NCBI GenBank assembly: GCA_050084985.1
Contig: JBITNC010000001.1
Span: forward strand, 82,026,001-82,090,000
Direction: 5' to 3'
Origin: Nageia nagi
Lineage: Eukaryota; Pinophyta
DNA: 64,000 nucleotides
In this document: piece after piece, positions 60,592 through 64,000 of the stretch
Numbering within the stretch: the stretch's first letter is position 1
Layout of the letters: the number at the start of each line of letters is the position of its first letter
Program-made: the position numbers and the translations under genes
The notes under the pieces: generated by a model
Told to the model about the DNA's origin: nothing
What the model saw: only the letters and a program-made list of their open reading frames with translations
Databases searched by the model: none

Positions 60592-61172
60592 GGCAATATG
60601 TATTACATTTTTTCAATTACTTTTTTGTAGTTGTTTTATAATTTATTTTTAGTTCTATTTTACTATTTTTAGAATGGTTGATATTGAAAAACCTTGGAAG
60701 TTATCGAGTTGCATAATATTACCTGATGGGTGGTCGGATAGTAAGAGTAGAAGCTTGATTAATTTTTTGGTATACTTCAAACTTGGGACAATATTCAAGA
60801 AATCCATTGATGCATCTGATAAGGCAAAAGATGCAAACTTGTTATGCAACTTATTGGATCGATTTGTGAGGAAGGTGGGGCCAGAGCATGTTGTTCAAAT
60901 GATCACAGACAATGCTTCTAGTTATGTTGCAGCAGGTAGCAAGCTCATGAAAATGTATCCCTCCTTGTATTGGACTCCATATGCTTATCATTGCATTGAT
61001 CTTCTTCTGAGGAATAGGAAAAATGGATTGGGTGAAAGAGGTGGTTAACTAAGCAAGGACAATCATGAGGTACATCTATATTATCTTGTTTTATCTTATA
61101 GCATTTTTTTCTTATCTTATATTCTTACTCTTAGACTATGTTGATTCTTAATTTCTTATCTTGTGTTGCTAG
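60592..61172 (+). pseudogene. hAT transposase, exon 2 (DUF659-like) with flanking introns
   Basis: Exon about 60674-61069: PWKLSSCIILPDGWSDSKSR, SLINFLVYFKLGTIFKKSID, GPEHVVQMITDNASSYVAAG and YWTPYAYHCIDLLL. These are the DUF659 signatures of plant hAT-type transposases, including the D in DGWSD and TDNAS. One shift near 61010 precedes the GKMDWVKEVVN part. The intron 61070-61172 has GT...AG ends and joins RY to IYNKTTVL cleanly. Confidence 0.88.
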
Positions 61173-61975
61173 GTATATTTATAATAAAACCACTGTTCTT
61201 AGTATGATGAGGTACACCAACGACAGGGACTTGTTGCGCCCAAGAGTTACACATTTTGCCTCCAATTTCATCAACCTTCAGTCGTTATTTAGGAACATGC
61301 ATGAGTTGTGTTCCATGTTTATTTCTAGAGAGTGGAGTGATATAGCCATGAGCACGAGGCCAGAGGGTATGGTCGTGTCTTCATTGATACCCACAGATGA
61401 TTTTTGGGCGATGCTCAAAGAGATTTGTAACGTGACAGCACCACTTGTATGAGTCCTTTGTCTGGTTGATAGTGATAGGCCCACTATGGGCTATTGGTGT
61501 GAGGCTATGGCTAGGGCCAAGGAGGCCATAATGCATTATTATATTGACCACCCTGATAAGGATAATGAATTTGGTAACAAGCACATGGCATTTTGGAATC
61601 TCATTGATGAATGATGGTGGAATATGTTGTATCGCCCTATTTATGGAGTAGGGGCTATCTTGAACCTTATCTTGTATTTTGCACCAAACTCAAAATACAA
61701 GACTGATACTCATGCTAACTTGGAACTTACAAAATGTGTAGCTAGTATGGTTCAGGATCCCACCACTCAATCCAAAATCTTCAAGGAGCTTGAGTCATAC
61801 AAGCACTTCCAAGGCCTCTTTGGGTATCAATTCGCTAAAGGCACGTTTCACAATTGCTAAAAATGAGAAAAATTCAAAGTTCATGCATTACTTCAAACTT
61901 TCCAAGTTTATACATTTAGTCAATTAAATATTTAATGTTTTCTAATTTGATATTACTATTTACTACATTTTTTAG
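61173..61975 (+). pseudogene. hAT transposase, exon 3 (middle of catalytic region)
   Basis: Reads IYNKTTVLSMMRYTNDRDLL, RPRVTHFASNFINLQSLF, REWSDIAMS, then SLIPTDDFWAMLKEICNVTA. After a stop at 61450 come RPTMGYWCEAMARAKEAIM, a second stop at about 61613, and IYGVGAILNLILYF. This is the long alpha-helical insert part of hAT transposases. It ends near GTFHNC at about 61860 and is followed by an intron to 61975. Confidence 0.85.
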
Positions 61976-62359
61976 AGTTGTGGTGGGCAAATTTTGGGGG
62001 TGAAACACTTAAGTTGCAAAGATTTGCTATTCGCATCCTTAGTCAAAAGTGTAACGCTTCAAGATGTGAATGTAATTAGAGTGCATTTGAAAAAATTCAC
62101 TCCAAGAAACGCAAAAGATTAGTAATTTGATTCATTTCAATTATGATTCTTTTAAACTTTCAAAATACAATGGAAATTTCTTACTCTGCTCTCAATTCTC
62201 AATTTCTCATTATCTCATTTTTTTTATATTAATAGGTTGACAACACAACGCTTGAATGATATTGTGTACATTTGTCAACCTATGATTCTATGTGAGGCAA
62301 CTGCAAAAGAAGGATGAGGATGAGCCCATTAACTTGACTACCATTGATCCGTCATATAG
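61976..62359 (+). pseudogene. hAT transposase, exons 4 and 5 (C-terminal dimerisation domain)
   Basis: Exon 4 (61976-62121): LWWANFGGETLKLQRFAIRI, LSQKCNASRCECN, then a stop where Trp is expected, and SAFEKIHSKKRKRL. This is the hAT C-terminal dimerisation motif. The GT...AG intron is followed by exon 5 (62236-62359): LTTQRLNDIVYI, a shift, then YVRQLQKKDEDEPINLTTID. Introns are about 115 bp each. Confidence 0.85.
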
Positions 62360-62478
62360 GTTATCTTCTTCATTTTTACTCTCACGGCTCAGCTAACACC
62401 CCTTACATGTGATTGTTAAAAGACCCTGATAGGTCCTATAAAAGTGTATTTGTTAACTTTTTTTTGCTTTTTTGATAG

Positions 62479-62993
62479 TGATGTACCTCCAATGGATGTA
62501 ATGTCAGATCTAAAGGAGGAGTTACATGAAGCTTTTCGAGAAGAATGGCTTGACATGGAGCAGGAGATAGATGAACTTGCTGATGAGGGTGAAGAGGAGG
62601 AGCATGCAGTAGATGAGGAAGGGGAGGAGGAGGAGGTAGAGGAGCATCAACGTTTTGATCCATTTCCTCCTATGAAGATTGATTATGGTGTTGGACCTCT
62701 CTAGGTTTATGAGCATCAAGTTTACCGAGACATGGAGAGTGAGCCTGACGATGATGAGCCACTCATTTGGTACCAAAGGATTAAGCAAAAGCCCCACAAG
62801 AGTGTGGGTGGTAATTCTAGTAGTTTAGGATTACCTCCTCGTAGTGCTCCTACCCCTATGAGACCATCTCCTCACTTTGTCTCCTACTACACCTATTAGT
62901 CAAGCACGTGGTACTAGTATTGGTACTACTAGTAGTGGCACTGGCGATCAATTGATTAGTAAAAAGGTTAGAGCCTCGAACCGCACATATTAA
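62479..62993 (+). pseudogene. hAT transposase, exon 6 (acidic tail and basic end)
   Basis: After an AG acceptor at 62477-62478: DVPPMDVMSDLKEELHEAF, a very acidic tract of Glu and Asp (62560-62660), then FDPFPPMKIDYGVGPL. A stop and a shift near 62870 precede SPTTPISQARGTSIGTTSS and the end KKVRASNRTY followed by TAA at 62991. Similar acidic and Ser/Thr-rich ends are usual in this hAT group. Confidence 0.75.
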
Positions 62994-63248
62994 TGAGTCC
63001 CTAGGGCCCACACATGGAGTCATTACTCATGAAACATTGTATTTAGTATTATTTGTACATTATTGGTACATGATAGTGGACACTTAGTGGCATTATGAGT
63101 GTATGGGACAGTACTAGTACTAGGAGATTTATAACTTATGATATGACAATAATTTGGTAGATGTCTTTTATTTTCATATATCGATGATTGTAACGCATTC
63201 ACTAATTATCATCAACCAAAGTCTTAATTTTTGACCTAATTTTTTTTT
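62994..63248. other. Downstream flank of the hAT gene
   Basis: AT-rich, no gene. Probably the 3' end of the hAT element; the terminal inverted repeat is not identified. Confidence 0.4.
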
Positions 63249-64000
63249 GTAACACTCGAATGATCTAAGAATAAACCAGGCGATCCCACATGAGTTTGAT
63301 ATGCTGCTAGCTAGCTTAGCACTCACATGGCAAGATTGGCCAAGAACTCGGGGTAACCAACCCTGATAAATTTTTCTGGTGTTCACTTTTCAACACTCAC
63401 CCTGTTGAAAAGACATCTCAAAAGTAACCTCACCATTCCAATTCCACGTCCCATGTGCAATAAGCTTTTTGATTACGATGTAGTGGTTTTCTACTCGAGG
63501 CCCATAACACCCAAGAGATCGCACTTCCATTAAATTAATCAGTCTCCTGATGATAACTCTCCATCTCATAGGAGTAGTTAACTTGTTCTAGGCAAGCTTT
63601 CTTATGAGCGAGTAGCATCGTTTATGGAATAATCATCATATCCCTATTTACTAACTACAAGTGATATGACAACTAATTACCCTCATCCAGTAATAGTAAT
63701 TTTTCCAATTGCTATCTCCACCTGACTCACCTATCGGAGAATATGAGTACCAACCTGCTTATAATTATCGACTAATCCCACTGTGGTTTTACATTCCCGT
63801 GACCATAACTTGAAGAGCCATGGATATTAAACAATATCCTCGAGTGGTTATTTAATCTAATATATTTTTAAATGTGTTGACAAAAGAACCATCTATGTCC
63901 TATTGACCATATACTAATATTTTCAAATTATGAAATGGGTATAAGACATGTTCTAAGGTTTCACACCATTCATCCTTACTCAAGAGTACCTCGGAAGTCT
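63249..64000. other. Unassigned G+C-richer stretch, possible start of another LTR
   Basis: It begins TGTAACACTCG, a common gypsy LTR start, after a T-rich run. Base composition is less AT-rich than before. Words such as GCTAGCTAGC and TCCCACATGAG give no coding signal. The region leaves the window, so an LTR cannot be confirmed. Confidence 0.25.

Overview
The window looks like intergenic chromosome of a large, AT-rich seed-plant genome; a gymnosperm is my best guess, but no host gene or organelle DNA is present to fix the taxon. Nearly everything I can explain is plant transposable-element sequence: nested LTR retrotransposons in several stages of decay, one element of unknown class, and one hAT DNA transposon. 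No complete functional host gene, rRNA, tRNA or CRISPR array was seen. Coding remnants carry many in-frame stops. Many sit where the family has Trp or Gln, as expected from C-to-T decay of methylated cytosines.

Layout. 1-18540 (minus): element A, a large Ty3/gypsy element of Tat type, entering from outside the window. It has a long gag, protease, G-patch-like segment, RT, RNase H and integrase, with a right-hand LTR at 17351-18540. Element D (3450-8109, plus) sits inside A's integrase gene; it is an LTR element with gag and protease only. 18541-36900: element B, a relative of A on the same strand, with gag, an AT-rich 3' tract and an antisense ORF resembling the plant mobile domain, but no pol. 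Element E (19695-28395, minus) is a Ty1/copia element with a perfect 5-bp target duplication, inserted in B's antisense ORF. 36900-38350: antisense coding remnants (a Tyr-rich segment and a zinc knuckle). 38447-53744 (minus): element C, a second Tat-like gypsy element bounded by LTRs and a perfect AGTTA duplication. Its RNase H is split by element F (41482-49046), which carries a large unknown ORF and a roughly 183-bp tandem repeat. 38354-38446 plus 53750-54880 form an LTR-like sequence (G1) that C interrupts; 56960-58128 is an inverted relative (G2). 59930-62993 (plus): a six-exon hAT transposase pseudogene.

Order of events from nesting: A precedes D; B precedes E and probably A; G1 precedes C, which precedes F. 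LTR pairs agree. E's two 483-bp LTRs differ at about 12 positions, D's at about 4% in the part I compared by eye, and C's far more. None of the elements looks autonomous now. The least ordinary items are the unknown ORF of element F, the antisense mobile-domain-like ORF of element B, and B's gag-only structure.
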